DNA from: an uncultured Bacilli bacterium
Lineage (GTDB): Bacteria > Bacillota_I > Bacilli_A > RF39 > UBA660
Direction of reading: 5' to 3'
DNA: 64,000 bases
NCBI GenBank assembly: GCA_934096815.1
Contig: CAKOMY010000002.1
Span: forward strand, 204,402-268,401
The number at the start of each line of letters is the position of its first letter. Position 1 is the stretch's first letter. Both the position numbers and the translations under genes were made by a program. The notes below the pieces were generated by a model. It searched no databases and had not been told where the DNA came from. It worked only from the letters and a program-made list of their open reading frames with translations. Below, one piece after another: positions 15,308 to 24,913 of the stretch.

Positions 15308-18300
15308 ATGGATGATAAATTAATGAGATTCTTTAATAAAATAAATTTTGAAGAAATAAATGATTTTGAAGGAGTAAAAGTTTCTAAAGTTGTTATAAAT
15401 AAACAAAAAGAATCTTGGATAGTATATTTGCAAAGTGATAAAGTTATTAATCCAGAATCAATGATAAAACTAATTAATAAGGCTAAAGACGGAATTGAAA
15501 ATGTTAATACGATAGATATTAAAATAAGTTATAGCAATATAAGTGATGAAGATATTATTAAATATTTTAAATATTTTTTAGATCAAAAAGTTATTGATAA
15601 CGTTTCTCTACAAAGTATCATTAATAATGATTTTAAGGTAGAAAATAATGAAATAAGTGTTGAAGTTATTTCAAAGATGGAAGCTAATTTAATAGATTCT
15701 TTTAATGATGAATTTAGTAAGTATCTAAAGAATTTAGGAATATCTGAAGTAGAATTAGTACCTGTTATTAATGATGAAAAAAGAAAAGAAATAAAAGAAG
15801 AAATAGAAAATAGTAAAACAGATATAATTGTTAATAAAGAACCTGAATTTAAAATTATAATGGGTGAAGAAATTAAATCTAAAAAGATTACGGAAATTAA
15901 AGATATTATTGGAGAAGAAAATAATGTTACAGTTGAAGCATATATTTTTGGAATAGAAGAATTTGTATCTAATAAGAGTAATTTTAAAATATTAACTTTA
16001 AAGATTAGTGATAAAACTGATAGTATTTTAGCTAAAATATTTACAAGAGAAGATGATGAATTTAATAAATATAAGGCAGGTCTAAAAGAAGGAAAATGGT
16101 ATGCTTTTAGAGGATATATTAAAAATGATACTTTTGCTAAAGATTTAGTGTTTAATGTAAGAGATATAGAGGAAATTCCTAGTAAAGAGGATGAGTTTGT
16201 TGATGATGCTGAAGTTAAGAGAGTTGAATTACATGCTCATACAATGATGAGTCAGATGGATGGAGTTACTAAGTTTGATTTAGATAAACATACATCAGAA
16301 CTTGTTAGTAATGCGATAAAATTTGGTTATAAAGGAGTTGCGATAACTGATCATGGTGGTTGTCAAGCATTTCCAATTTGTTATGAAATAATTAAAAATT
16401 ATAATAAAGGTAAACCTAAAGAAGAACATTTTAAAGGTATTTATGGTACTGAACTTACATTAGTTGATGATTCAGCTGATATCACTTTTAGAGCAAAAGA
16501 TGATGATTTAAGAAGTACTACTTATGTTGTATTTGATACAGAAACTACTGGTTTTAACGCTGGTGGTAAAGATCAAATGATTGAAATTGGTGCAGTAAAG
16601 ATAGCTAGTGGTGAGATAATTGATAGGTTTGATGAGTTTATTAATCCAGGAAGACCACTACCACAAAAGATAGTTGATTTAACATGCATTACTGATGATG
16701 ATTTAGCTGGTGCTGATAATGAAGCAAATGTTACTAAAAGATTTTTAGAGTGGGCAGAAGGACTACCGATGGTTGCGCATAACGCGAAATTCGATATGTC
16801 TTTTGTTGATATGGCTTGTAAAAAATATGGATTACCTGAATTTAATAATACCGTTATTGATACATTAGAACTATCAAGAGCGTTAGATCCTGATTTAACA
16901 AGACACAGTTTGTCAGCGTTAGTTAAAAGATATGAAGTTCCTTGGAACGAGGATGCTCATCATAGAGCAGATTATGATGCTGAAGGAACAGCTTATGTAT
17001 TTTGGAAAATGTTAGATCGTGTTCCAAAAGATACCTATAAAACAATAAAAGATTTAGATAATTTAGTTTCTAAAGAAAATTTATATAAGTTTGGTGCAAC
17101 TCATCATTTTAATGCTTTAGTTTTAAATCAAAAGGGATTAAAGAATTTATTTAAAATTGTTTCTTTAGCTAATACAACTTATTACTTTAAATGTCCTAGA
17201 ATTCCAAGAAGTGTATTACAAGAGTTAAGAGAAGGATTACTTATTGGTAGTGGATGCTTTGATTCAGAAATATTTAAAGAAGCTAGAAGAAAAGATAAAG
17301 AAGAATTAACTAATTTAATTAATTTCTATGATTATGTTGAGGTACAACCTCCAGATGTTTATTCTCATTTAGTTGATACTGGAGATTTTTCATCAAATGC
17401 AGAATTAATTGGAAATATTATGAAAGTTGTTGATGCAGTAAGAGATGCTGGTAAAATAATGGTTGCTACTGGAGATGTCCATCATTTTTATAAAGATGAT
17501 CGAATTTATAGACAAATAATTATAAATACTAAGGCTAATTTTGGTAAACATCATTTAGCTAAATCTAGCATTAAAGAAATACCTTCACAACATTATAGAA
17601 CAACAAATGAAATGCTTGATAATTTTAACTTTTTAGATAAAGATGTTGCATATGAAATAGTTGTTACTAATACAAATAAGATATGTGATATGATTGATGA
17701 AATAGAAGTTATTCCAGATACGGGTGGAACACCATTTTCACCTAGAGTAAAAGCTGATGATGGTAAAACTTATTTAGATTGTCCTAGAGTTGTAACTGAC
17801 TTAGTTTATGGTAGAGCAACTGATTGGTATGGTGATCCACTTCCATTATTAATCGAAGAACGAATTGCTAAAGAACTTTATGGAGAAACTGTTTATAAAG
17901 TCTGTCGTGAAAATTTATTAAAAACTCATAGTGAAGATGAACCTAACTTAAAAGAATTAATATTTAAGGATGTTCATGAAGTTATATTAAAAGGTGTAGA
18001 TGCTGTTAAAGAGTTAGTCAGAAATAATATTAAAGAGCACTTAGAAGAAGAAGCAAGTGATGAAGAAATAGAACAAAAATTAAAGAAATCACTTGGTGGA
18101 GTAATAGGTGCAGGCTTCGATCCAATTTACTTAATTGCGCAAAGATTAGTTAAACACTCTAATGATGAAGGCTTCTTAGTTGGTTCAAGAGGATCAGTAG
18201 GTTCATCATTTGTTGCAACAATGATGGGAATTACTGAAGTTAATTCTTTAGCAGCACATTACCGCTGCCTAAAATGTAAGACAAGTATTTTTAATGATGA

Positions 18301-19891
18301 TGATGGTAAACCACTTGGTGCAACTTATTCATGTGGTATTGATTTACCAGAAAAGAAATGCCCTAATTGCGGAGAAGATATGTACAGAGATGGTCATGAT
18401 ATTCCATTTGAAACTTTTTTAGGATTTAATGCTGATAAAGTTCCAGATATCGACTTAAACTTTTCTGATTTAAATCAAGCATCTGCTCATGAATATACTA
18501 AGGTACTATTTGGTGTTGATAATGTATATCGTGCTGGTACTATTGGTACAGTTGCAGAAAAAACCGCATTTGGTTTTGTTAAAGGATATATGGAAGATAA
18601 AGGAATTATGATGCGTAATCCTGAAATAGAACGTTTAGCCAAAGGTGTTACTGGGGTAAAGAGAACTACTGGACAACATCCAGGTGGAATTGTAGTTGTT
18701 CCTGATTATAAAGAAGTTTATGATTTTACTCCATTTCAATATCCAGCAGAAGATGTTAATAATGCATGGCGTACAACTCACTTTGGATACCACTCAATTG
18801 AAGAATGTTTGCTTAAATTGGATATTTTAGGTCATACCGATCCAACTCAGCTTAGAATTATTCAAGAACAAACAGGACTTGATGTAAGTAAAATACCTTT
18901 ATCAGATCCTGAGACTATGAGTATTTTCTCATCAACTAAAGCGTTAGGGGTAACTAATGAACAAATATTAGCGTTAACTGGTACTTTAGGTATTCCAGAA
19001 TTTGGTACTAACTTTACAATTGGCATGGTTGATGAAATTAAACCTAAAACATTTGCTGAACTTGTTAAAATTGCCGGACTTTCTCATGGAACTGATGTAT
19101 GGCTTGGTAATGCGAGAGACTTAATTATTAATAATGTTGTTCCTTTTAGTGAAGTTATTGGTTGTCGTGACGATATTATGATTTATTTAATGTATCATGG
19201 TGTTGAACCTATTAAAGCATTTAAAATTATGGAATTTGTACGTAAAGGTAAAGCAAGTAAACCAAAGGAAAAAGAAAATTGGGAAAACTTTAAAAAGATA
19301 ATGCAAGATGCTAATATTCCTGAGTGGTTTATTGATTCATGTAATAAGATTAAGTATATGTTCCCTAAGGCTCATGCTGCAGCTTATGTTGTAAGTGCTT
19401 TTAGAATTGCTTGGATTAAAGTTCATAAACCAGTATATTTTTATTCATCTTGGTTATCATGTAAAGCGACTGATTTTGATGTCGAAACTATGATGAAAGG
19501 TTATGATGCTATAAAAGCAAGGGTTGAGGAAATTCAAAATAAAGGATTTAATGCAACTAGTAAAGAATTAGGACTACTTGAATGCTTAAAAGTATGTTTA
19601 GAAGCATCAGCAAGAGGAATAAAATTTGCTAAAATTGATTTATATAAAAGTGATTGGAGAGTATGGCAAGTTGCAGATGAGCATACTATCATTCCTTCTT
19701 TCTTATCAGTTGATGGACTGGGTGAGACAGTTGCTAAGAATATAGTTAATGAAAGAGGAAAAGGTAAGTTTGTAAGTATTGAAGACTTTCAATCAAGAGC
19801 AAAAGTTTCTGGAACTATAATAGAAAAATTAAAAACAATTGATGTTTTAGAAAATATGCCACAGTCTTCACAGTTAAGTTTATTTGATTAA
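15308..19891 (+). CDS. polC: DNA polymerase III alpha subunit, PolC type
   Basis: A 1527-residue replicative polymerase of the Gram-positive PolC class. An N-terminal domain and OB fold (about 1-300) come first, then a PHP domain (ELHAHTMMSQMDG, near 307) interrupted by the proofreading exonuclease (VFDTETTGFN near 408, VAHNAKFDMSF, HRADYDAEGTAYVF). The zinc site is CLKCKTS with CPNCGEDM, the palm has VPDIDLNFS (near 1046), and ahead of it lies the nucleotide-binding stretch (GSRGSVGSSFVATM). It ends QSSQLSLFD, a beta-clamp binding motif (QLSLF). It is somewhat longer than the usual 1430-1450. Start behind AAGGGTGAT. Confidence 0.97.
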   Translation: MDDKLMRFFNKINFEEINDFEGVKVSKVVINKQKESWIVYLQSDKVINPESMIKLINKAKDGIENVNTIDIKISYSNISDEDIIKYFKYFLDQKVIDNVSLQSIINNDFKVENNEISVEVISKMEANLIDSFNDEFSKYLKNLGISEVELVPVINDEKRKEIKEEIENSKTDIIVNKEPEFKIIMGEEIKSKKITEIKDIIGEENNVTVEAYIFGIEEFVSNKSNFKILTLKISDKTDSILAKIFTREDDEFNKYKAGLKEGKWYAFRGYIKNDTFAKDLVFNVRDIEEIPSKEDEFVDDAEVKRVELHAHTMMSQMDGVTKFDLDKHTSELVSNAIKFGYKGVAITDHGGCQAFPICYEIIKNYNKGKPKEEHFKGIYGTELTLVDDSADITFRAKDDDLRSTTYVVFDTETTGFNAGGKDQMIEIGAVKIASGEIIDRFDEFINPGRPLPQKIVDLTCITDDDLAGADNEANVTKRFLEWAEGLPMVAHNAKFDMSFVDMACKKYGLPEFNNTVIDTLELSRALDPDLTRHSLSALVKRYEVPWNEDAHHRADYDAEGTAYVFWKMLDRVPKDTYKTIKDLDNLVSKENLYKFGATHHFNALVLNQKGLKNLFKIVSLANTTYYFKCPRIPRSVLQELREGLLIGSGCFDSEIFKEARRKDKEELTNLINFYDYVEVQPPDVYSHLVDTGDFSSNAELIGNIMKVVDAVRDAGKIMVATGDVHHFYKDDRIYRQIIINTKANFGKHHLAKSSIKEIPSQHYRTTNEMLDNFNFLDKDVAYEIVVTNTNKICDMIDEIEVIPDTGGTPFSPRVKADDGKTYLDCPRVVTDLVYGRATDWYGDPLPLLIEERIAKELYGETVYKVCRENLLKTHSEDEPNLKELIFKDVHEVILKGVDAVKELVRNNIKEHLEEEASDEEIEQKLKKSLGGVIGAGFDPIYLIAQRLVKHSNDEGFLVGSRGSVGSSFVATMMGITEVNSLAAHYRCLKCKTSIFNDDDGKPLGATYSCGIDLPEKKCPNCGEDMYRDGHDIPFETFLGFNADKVPDIDLNFSDLNQASAHEYTKVLFGVDNVYRAGTIGTVAEKTAFGFVKGYMEDKGIMMRNPEIERLAKGVTGVKRTTGQHPGGIVVVPDYKEVYDFTPFQYPAEDVNNAWRTTHFGYHSIEECLLKLDILGHTDPTQLRIIQEQTGLDVSKIPLSDPETMSIFSSTKALGVTNEQILALTGTLGIPEFGTNFTIGMVDEIKPKTFAELVKIAGLSHGTDVWLGNARDLIINNVVPFSEVIGCRDDIMIYLMYHGVEPIKAFKIMEFVRKGKASKPKEKENWENFKKIMQDANIPEWFIDSCNKIKYMFPKAHAAAYVVSAFRIAWIKVHKPVYFYSSWLSCKATDFDVETMMKGYDAIKARVEEIQNKGFNATSKELGLLECLKVCLEASARGIKFAKIDLYKSDWRVWQVADEHTIIPSFLSVDGLGETVAKNIVNERGKGKFVSIEDFQSRAKVSGTIIEKLKTIDVLENMPQSSQLSLFD

Positions 19892-19978
19892 AAATATAAA
19901 ATATAGTGAAGTGAAGTGGTTCAATGTCAAGTAGTGTTGGTGAATCCAAAAACTAATGATAAATGAACATTTTAAGGG

Positions 19979-20000
19979 GACTAGAAATAGTCTTCTTTTA
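19979..20000 (+). terminator. Terminator after polC
   Basis: GACTA, gaaa, TAGTC followed by TTCTTTT. Confidence 0.7.
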
Positions 20001-20099
20001 TTTTATTTTAATATCCTTTAAATAATGTGCAATTTATTTTACACTATCTATGGCCCGTCAAGTGTAGTTAAAAAAATTTTAAAACAAACCTATGTTTGC

Positions 20100-20127
20100 T
20101 TGACGGGGGGGTAAATGGCGATATAAT
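20100..20127 (+). promoter_or_regulatory. Promoter with a G7 tract in the spacer (20-kb surface gene)
   Basis: TTGACG (20100-20105), a 16-base spacer, TATAAT (20122-20127). Seven consecutive G (20105-20111) run from the -35 into the spacer, in a genome where G runs are rare. CTTGACGGG here also forms a perfect 9-bp inverted repeat with CCCGTCAAG at 20054-20062. Confidence 0.8.
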
Positions 20128-20157
20128 TTGACTATGATATAGGAAGGATAAAGAAGA

Positions 20158-21735
20158 ATGAAGGAACAAAAAGTAAGACTAATTGTGGTTTTATCAACAA
20201 TAGCAATGATGATAGTGTTATTTATTGGAATAACTTATTCTTATTTTACTGCTTTAAATAATAAAGGAAGTACATCATTAATATCAGCAACAAGTGGTAA
20301 AATGGTAATAAATTATGCCGATGGATCTAGTAAATTATTATCAAGTGAAAATATACAGCCAAGTAATAAGATTTTAATAGATAAAACGTTTACATTAACC
20401 GGAACAAATACAACTAGTGGACTAACGATGCCATATAAGATAGGACTAAATTATGTATCTGAGTTTAGTGATGGACAAATACATTATTATATTAAACGAA
20501 CAAGCACAAATGGAAATGTAACAAGCACGTTAGTAGGAACAGCAAATCAAACAATACCAGGAAATACCACTGAAACAGGATATACTACAGGAACACTTAA
20601 AAAAGGTAATAGATACTTAGAACTCGCAACAGGAGAGTTTAAAGCAAACACATCAAATCAAACAATCACATTTAATTTAAAAATCCAATTTCCTGATACC
20701 GGAGTAAGTCAAGATAGTGAAAAAGGAAAAACACTAACTGGTGAAATAGTTGTCAATTACGAAGAAACAGCAACTGATACCTTAATGGCTCTTTATGATA
20801 AAGAAACAAAGACAAATGGAGTATCAACAAGTGGATTATTTATTGATGATACAAGTGATGTAAACTTAAGATATACAGGTGCTAATCCAAATAATTATGT
20901 TGAATTTGCTAACACAGGAGAACTATGGAGAATAGTTGGAATCTTTAACATAACAGATTCAGAAGGCAATATTGAAAGAAAGATTAAATTAGTTAGAAAT
21001 GACTCTTTAGGATCATATTCATGGGATGCAAAATTAAATCCTCAAACTAATGATTATCGTGGAATTAATGATTGGACAGAGGCTGACCTAATGAAAGAAT
21101 TAAATGGCGATTATTTAGATACAACATTAACTGCAAACAAGACTAATTGGTATAATTTATATCAGGAATCAGGAAAACCTGTTTTTCAACAAAATGGAGA
21201 ATTTGACTATACTAAAGTTATAAAAATTAATTATCAAAATATGATAAGTGAATGTGTATGGAACATAGGAGGAAATAATTATAGTAACCCAAGTTCTGCA
21301 CCATATGGATTACCTTTATTAGAACAATATAATAAAGAAAGAGGAACGCTTGTCTATCAAAATAGTCGTCCTACCAAATGGACAGGTAAGGTAGGACTAA
21401 TATATCCTAGTGATTATGGATATGCATCGACAAATAGTGAATGTAGAGAAAATTTAAGAGCTGGCGTAGTATATGATTCAACCAAGAATCAGTATGATTA
21501 TACTAATACAAAATGTAAATTAGATAATTGGTTACAAAAGTCTGGTTGGTATTGGACACTATCTCCATATTACGGTGTTTCGGATGACGTGTTTGTTGTG
21601 CGTGATAATGGAGCAGCCAACCTCAATGATACTGGTGATTCCAACGATGTTTTCCCCTCAATTTATCTAAAATCTAATATCAAAATAGCAAGTGGAACAG
21701 GTGAAAAAACAAAACCTTATATTTTAAATCCATAA
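20158..21735 (+). CDS. Exported surface protein with C-terminal DUF6273/lectin-like domain
   Basis: A 525-residue protein. An N-terminal signal anchor helix (about 8-29) ends GITYSYFTALNNKGSTS. Residues 30-205 form a beta-rich, Thr/Asn-rich domain shared with the protein at 60160. After about 225 comes a module with LWRIVGIF, ending GWYWTLSP, then VFPSIYLKS and a PYIL tail, as in DUF6273-type proteins. Codons in 21575-21660 are unusually rich in C/G third positions (GACGTG, GCCAACCTC, TCCAAC, TTCCCC) against the rest of the gene. Probably cell-surface displayed; ligand unknown. Transcribed from a promoter with a G7 spacer tract. Confidence 0.7.
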   Translation: MKEQKVRLIVVLSTIAMMIVLFIGITYSYFTALNNKGSTSLISATSGKMVINYADGSSKLLSSENIQPSNKILIDKTFTLTGTNTTSGLTMPYKIGLNYVSEFSDGQIHYYIKRTSTNGNVTSTLVGTANQTIPGNTTETGYTTGTLKKGNRYLELATGEFKANTSNQTITFNLKIQFPDTGVSQDSEKGKTLTGEIVVNYEETATDTLMALYDKETKTNGVSTSGLFIDDTSDVNLRYTGANPNNYVEFANTGELWRIVGIFNITDSEGNIERKIKLVRNDSLGSYSWDAKLNPQTNDYRGINDWTEADLMKELNGDYLDTTLTANKTNWYNLYQESGKPVFQQNGEFDYTKVIKINYQNMISECVWNIGGNNYSNPSSAPYGLPLLEQYNKERGTLVYQNSRPTKWTGKVGLIYPSDYGYASTNSECRENLRAGVVYDSTKNQYDYTNTKCKLDNWLQKSGWYWTLSPYYGVSDDVFVVRDNGAANLNDTGDSNDVFPSIYLKSNIKIASGTGEKTKPYILNP

Positions 21736-21764
21736 AATTCAATAAAATTTTATTAGTTGTTTAC

Positions 21765-21793
21765 TTGACGCATTAATGTGTTCAAGGTATAAT
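21765..21793 (+). promoter_or_regulatory. Promoter of the 21.9-kb exported protein
   Basis: TTGACG, 17 bases, TATAAT. The -35 context TTTACTTGACG is shared with other surface-protein genes in the window. Confidence 0.75.
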
Positions 21794-21861
21794 TTTTATA
21801 TGGTAGGTTATTTAATTAATTTATTATGAGGATAGCAAATTTTATGAGAGGGAATTGATAT

Positions 21862-22455
21862 ATGAAAAAGAATTTTTTTAAAAATCAGACAATAGTAATA
21901 GTATTTTCTATAATTTTAGGTATTTTTTCTATAGTTTTAGGAATTGGTTATGCGTTTTATGTTTTTGATATAACAATCAATGATTCTAATCCAATTATTA
22001 ATGTTAAGACATCAACAGTTGATTTAAAGTTAACTGAGGTTAGTGGAACTCTTGGTTTATGTAAAAACTATCCAATTAGTAATACTGAAGGATTAGCATG
22101 TACTCCTTATATATTTTCTGTTCAAAATAGTAATAAAGTAGATTTAAATGAATATATAAATTTAGAGGTTTATACAACAAGTACTTTACCGGCATCTGAT
22201 GTTCATATAGCGTTTGCAGAATGTAGTGATTCAGCATGTTCAACAACAACTTATACTAATAAATTATTATCAAGTTTTACAGTAAATACTGATACAACAG
22301 AACAGGGTGTAACAGGATATATTTTAAATACAACTAAACTTATATCAAAAAATACAACAAAATACTTTAAAATTATAATTTGGCAAGATTTATCATCAAC
22401 TTATGAAAGTGGAACATTTAATGCTAAATTAGGTGTGATTTCATATAATGTATAA
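21862..22455 (+). CDS. Exported, N-terminally anchored beta-rich protein
   Basis: A 197-residue protein. A lysine-rich start and one strong hydrophobic helix (about 10-34) end in GIGYAFYVFD, reminiscent of TasA/camelysin-type signal regions. The rest is a Thr/Ser-rich beta-sandwich-like domain with two cysteine pairs (CKNYPISNTEGLAC near 62-75 and CSDSAC near 115-120) that could form disulfides outside the cell. I recognise no family. Ribosome site GAGAGGGAATTG. It shares a -35 context with the gene before it and with both glycine-rich proteins. Confidence 0.65.
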   Translation: MKKNFFKNQTIVIVFSIILGIFSIVLGIGYAFYVFDITINDSNPIINVKTSTVDLKLTEVSGTLGLCKNYPISNTEGLACTPYIFSVQNSNKVDLNEYINLEVYTTSTLPASDVHIAFAECSDSACSTTTYTNKLLSSFTVNTDTTEQGVTGYILNTTKLISKNTTKYFKIIIWQDLSSTYESGTFNAKLGVISYNV

Positions 22456-22458
22456 TAT

Positions 22459-22486
22459 AAACTACTGAAAATCAGTAGTTTTCTTT
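22459..22486 (+). terminator. Terminator before yqfC
   Basis: AAACTACTG, aaaat, CAGTAGTTT, TCTTTT. Confidence 0.85.
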
Positions 22487-22507
22487 TGCTTAAGACATAT
22501 AATTTTA
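22479..22507 (+). promoter_or_regulatory. Possible sporulation promoter of yqfCD
   Basis: TTTTGCTTAAGA then CATATAATTTT, differing from the sigK upstream block (13903-13931) at only a few bases. In B. subtilis both yqfCD and sigK belong to the sigma E regulon. Confidence 0.4.
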
Positions 22508-22518
22508 TAGGTGAAGCT

Positions 22519-22752
22519 ATGCTAGAGATAATTAATAATGCATTAAGAAATAATAATTATTATATATGTTTATATAAAAATAATATTTATTTATATAATT
22601 ATAAAGATATATTATCTTTTAATAATAATTTAATAATGATTAAATTTGATAATTTTAATTTAAAGATTAAAGGTAGTAATATGTTAATAAAACATATGCA
22701 GGAAAAAGAATTAATTATTTCTGGTAATATTATAGGGGTATTCTATGAATAA
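22519..22752 (+). CDS. yqfC: Sporulation protein YqfC (YabP family)
   Basis: A 77-residue beta-rich protein of the YabP/YqfC family, shown by the pattern ILSFNNNLIMIKFDNFNLKI followed by KGSNMLIKHM and a final IISGNIIGVFY. Start placed at 22519, where AGGTGAA lies just upstream; an in-frame ATG further up lies inside the promoter. It overlaps yqfD by 8 bases. In B. subtilis yqfC and yqfD are mother-cell genes needed for efficient sporulation. Confidence 0.8.
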   Translation: MLEIINNALRNNNYYICLYKNNIYLYNYKDILSFNNNLIMIKFDNFNLKIKGSNMLIKHMQEKELIISGNIIGVFYE

Positions 22753-23887
22753 ACAAATTAAAATTAAAATAGAAGTAACCGGTAGTATTAATAGATTTAT
22801 AAATAAGTGTATTAGTAAAAAGATTTATTTATCTAGTATAAGTTATATAGATGATAATAAGATCACATGTATAATAAATTTAGAAGATTATAAAAACATT
22901 AAAAGATTAAATTATTATTCTAAGATTAAGATAATCAGTTATGTTGGAATTAATAAAGTTAAAGAAATAATTAAAAATAATATTTTTTATATAATAATAT
23001 TTATTCTTACTTTTATATTAATTGACATAATAACTAGTTATATTGTAGATATAGAAGTAATACATTCATCATCTAGTATTCGCAAGTTAATATATAAAGA
23101 ATTAGATAACAATAATGTTAAGAAATATTCTTTTGCTTATAATTTTAATGAATTAGATAAAATACAACAAAATATTTTAAATAATAATAAAGATAAATTA
23201 GAATGGATTAGTATTACTAAAGATGGGATGAAATATATAATTAGATGTGAAGAAAGAAAAATTAAAGAAATAAATAAAGAAAGTGGATACCGAAATATAG
23301 TTGCTAAAAAAGATGCTTATATTACTAAGATTATATCTACTAAAGGAGTTAATTTAGTTAGAAGTGGGGAATATGTTAAAAAAGGGGATGTCTTAATTAG
23401 TGGAGAAATTAAATTATATGAAGAAGTTAAAGGAAATACTTTAGCAACAGGATATGTATATGGTAATGTATGGTATAACGTTCAGTTATCAATACCAAAA
23501 GAAGAAAATAAAAAAGAATATACTGGTAAGTCTAGATTTAATATAAATATAAATGATAAAATCTTTTTTAAAAATAAATATAAATATTTTAGTCAAGAAA
23601 ATATTAGAGAGATAAAGATATTAGGATTAAAAATTAAGTTTTATAAAGAGAAAGAATATGGATATAAAAAACATATTTTAAGTGATGAAGAGGTAGAAAA
23701 TTTAGTAAATGATAAAATTAAAGAAAAATTTAGTAATATTGGAACAATTAGTAGTCAAAAAGTTTTGAAAAAAGAGATAAATGATAGTACAATAGATTAT
23801 AGAGTATTTGTTATTTGTAATGAGATTATTAATGAATACCAGTACTATGAAAAAGGTGATGTTAGTGATACCCAAAGCAGCAATTGA
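22745..23887 (+). CDS. yqfD: Sporulation protein YqfD
   Basis: A 380-residue membrane protein. A cytoplasmic N-terminal domain is followed by one helix at about 80-103 (FYIIIFILTFILIDIITSY). The outer part has EWISITKDGMKYIIRCEER, then GVNLVRSGEYVKKGDVLISG, the hallmark of YqfD. Its position between yqfC and ybeY matches the usual yqfC-yqfD-phoH-ybeY order, except that phoH is missing and a VanZ-like gene takes its place. Confidence 0.88.
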   Translation: MNKQIKIKIEVTGSINRFINKCISKKIYLSSISYIDDNKITCIINLEDYKNIKRLNYYSKIKIISYVGINKVKEIIKNNIFYIIIFILTFILIDIITSYIVDIEVIHSSSSIRKLIYKELDNNNVKKYSFAYNFNELDKIQQNILNNNKDKLEWISITKDGMKYIIRCEERKIKEINKESGYRNIVAKKDAYITKIISTKGVNLVRSGEYVKKGDVLISGEIKLYEEVKGNTLATGYVYGNVWYNVQLSIPKEENKKEYTGKSRFNININDKIFFKNKYKYFSQENIREIKILGLKIKFYKEKEYGYKKHILSDEEVENLVNDKIKEKFSNIGTISSQKVLKKEINDSTIDYRVFVICNEIINEYQYYEKGDVSDTQSSN

Positions 23888-24476
23888 AATTATAGTTGAT
23901 TTATGGCCTATCTTATTATTATGTATAATTACTACAATATGTTTAAAGATAGCTTATAGCTTGGCAAATCGTACTAAGTTAGAGATATATAAAGAGATAA
24001 TTAATTTAGTGTTTATTGCTTATGTTATAATGTTATTTAGTTTAGTAACAGCGACTGATTTTTCTTCTTATAGTAATAATTTTATTCCTTTTAAAGAAAT
24101 ATTTAGATATAGTGTTACATCTAAGTTATTTTATCGTAATGTGATAGGCAATGTAGTTTTATTCATTCCATTTGGTTATTATACTAGTTATTACTGTAAG
24201 ACTAAAAATATAACTTATAGTTTTTTAATTACACTTATTGTTAGTTCAACTATTGAGACTATTCAGTTACTTTTAGGTAGAAGCTTTGATGTAGATGATA
24301 TAATTTTAAATGTGGTTGGTGGAGTAGTTGGGTATATTTTCTATTTAGTAAGTGAGTTTATATTTAAAAAGACTAGTGAAAGAGTAAAAAATAGTTTTTT
24401 ATTAAATTTAATATGTGTGTTAATAATTGCGATATTAGTGATAATAATACTTAATTTGTATGGAGTGGTAATATGA
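23865..24476 (+). CDS. VanZ-like membrane protein
   Basis: About 200 residues with five to six membrane helices. The VanZ-family core is visible: NFIPFKEIFRY, then FYRNVIGNVVLFIPFGYYTSY, SSTIETIQLLLGRSFDVDDI and ILNVVGGVVGYIFY. VanZ confers low teicoplanin resistance in enterococci, but most homologs have no known role. Start is ambiguous: the reading frame opens at 23808 inside yqfD. GTG at 23865 (AAGGTGAT upstream) or ATG at 23859 are the likeliest. Its stop overlaps the ybeY ATG. Confidence 0.8.
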   Translation: MIPKAAIEIIVDLWPILLLCIITTICLKIAYSLANRTKLEIYKEIINLVFIAYVIMLFSLVTATDFSSYSNNFIPFKEIFRYSVTSKLFYRNVIGNVVLFIPFGYYTSYYCKTKNITYSFLITLIVSSTIETIQLLLGRSFDVDDIILNVVGGVVGYIFYLVSEFIFKKTSERVKNSFLLNLICVLIIAILVIIILNLYGVVI

Positions 24477-24913
24477 ATAGTTATGATATAATTGATGAAT
24501 ATGGTTATAAAGAATATGATTATTTAAATGATTTATTTGATTTTGCTTGTAATAAGTTAAAACTTAAGAATGTTTATTTTTCAGTAATTTTTATTAATAA
24601 TGAAGAGATACATAAGATAAATAAAGAGTATAGAGGTATTGATAGACCAACTGATGTTATATCTTTTGCGTTTAATGATAATGGAGCTTTACAAGGCCCA
24701 GTTAATATGCTTGGAGAAATATATGTATCAATAGATAGAATGAAAGAGCAAGCTATAGAATATGGTCATAGTGAAAAGAGAGAATTATCATTTTTATGTA
24801 TTCATGGTCTTTTACACCTACTTGGTTATGATCATACTTTAGGAGAAAAAGAAGAAAAAGAAATGTTTGATTTACAGAAGAAAATATTAAATGAAAAAGG
24901 TATTATCGATTAA
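24473..24913 (+). CDS. ybeY: Endoribonuclease YbeY
   Basis: A 146-residue metal-dependent RNase for 16S rRNA maturation and ribosome quality control. DRPTDVISFAF and the zinc site HGLLHLLGYDH (three histidines) are present. It overlaps the VanZ-like gene by 4 bases and dgkA by 23 bases, in the standard ybeY-dgkA-cdd-era order. Confidence 0.95.
   Translation: MNSYDIIDEYGYKEYDYLNDLFDFACNKLKLKNVYFSVIFINNEEIHKINKEYRGIDRPTDVISFAFNDNGALQGPVNMLGEIYVSIDRMKEQAIEYGHSEKRELSFLCIHGLLHLLGYDHTLGEKEEKEMFDLQKKILNEKGIID

Noticed and set aside
19892..20099. A structured RNA or riboswitch between polC and the 20-kb gene
   Set aside because: Apart from a terminator and the inverted repeat over the -35, no conserved RNA motif is recognised.
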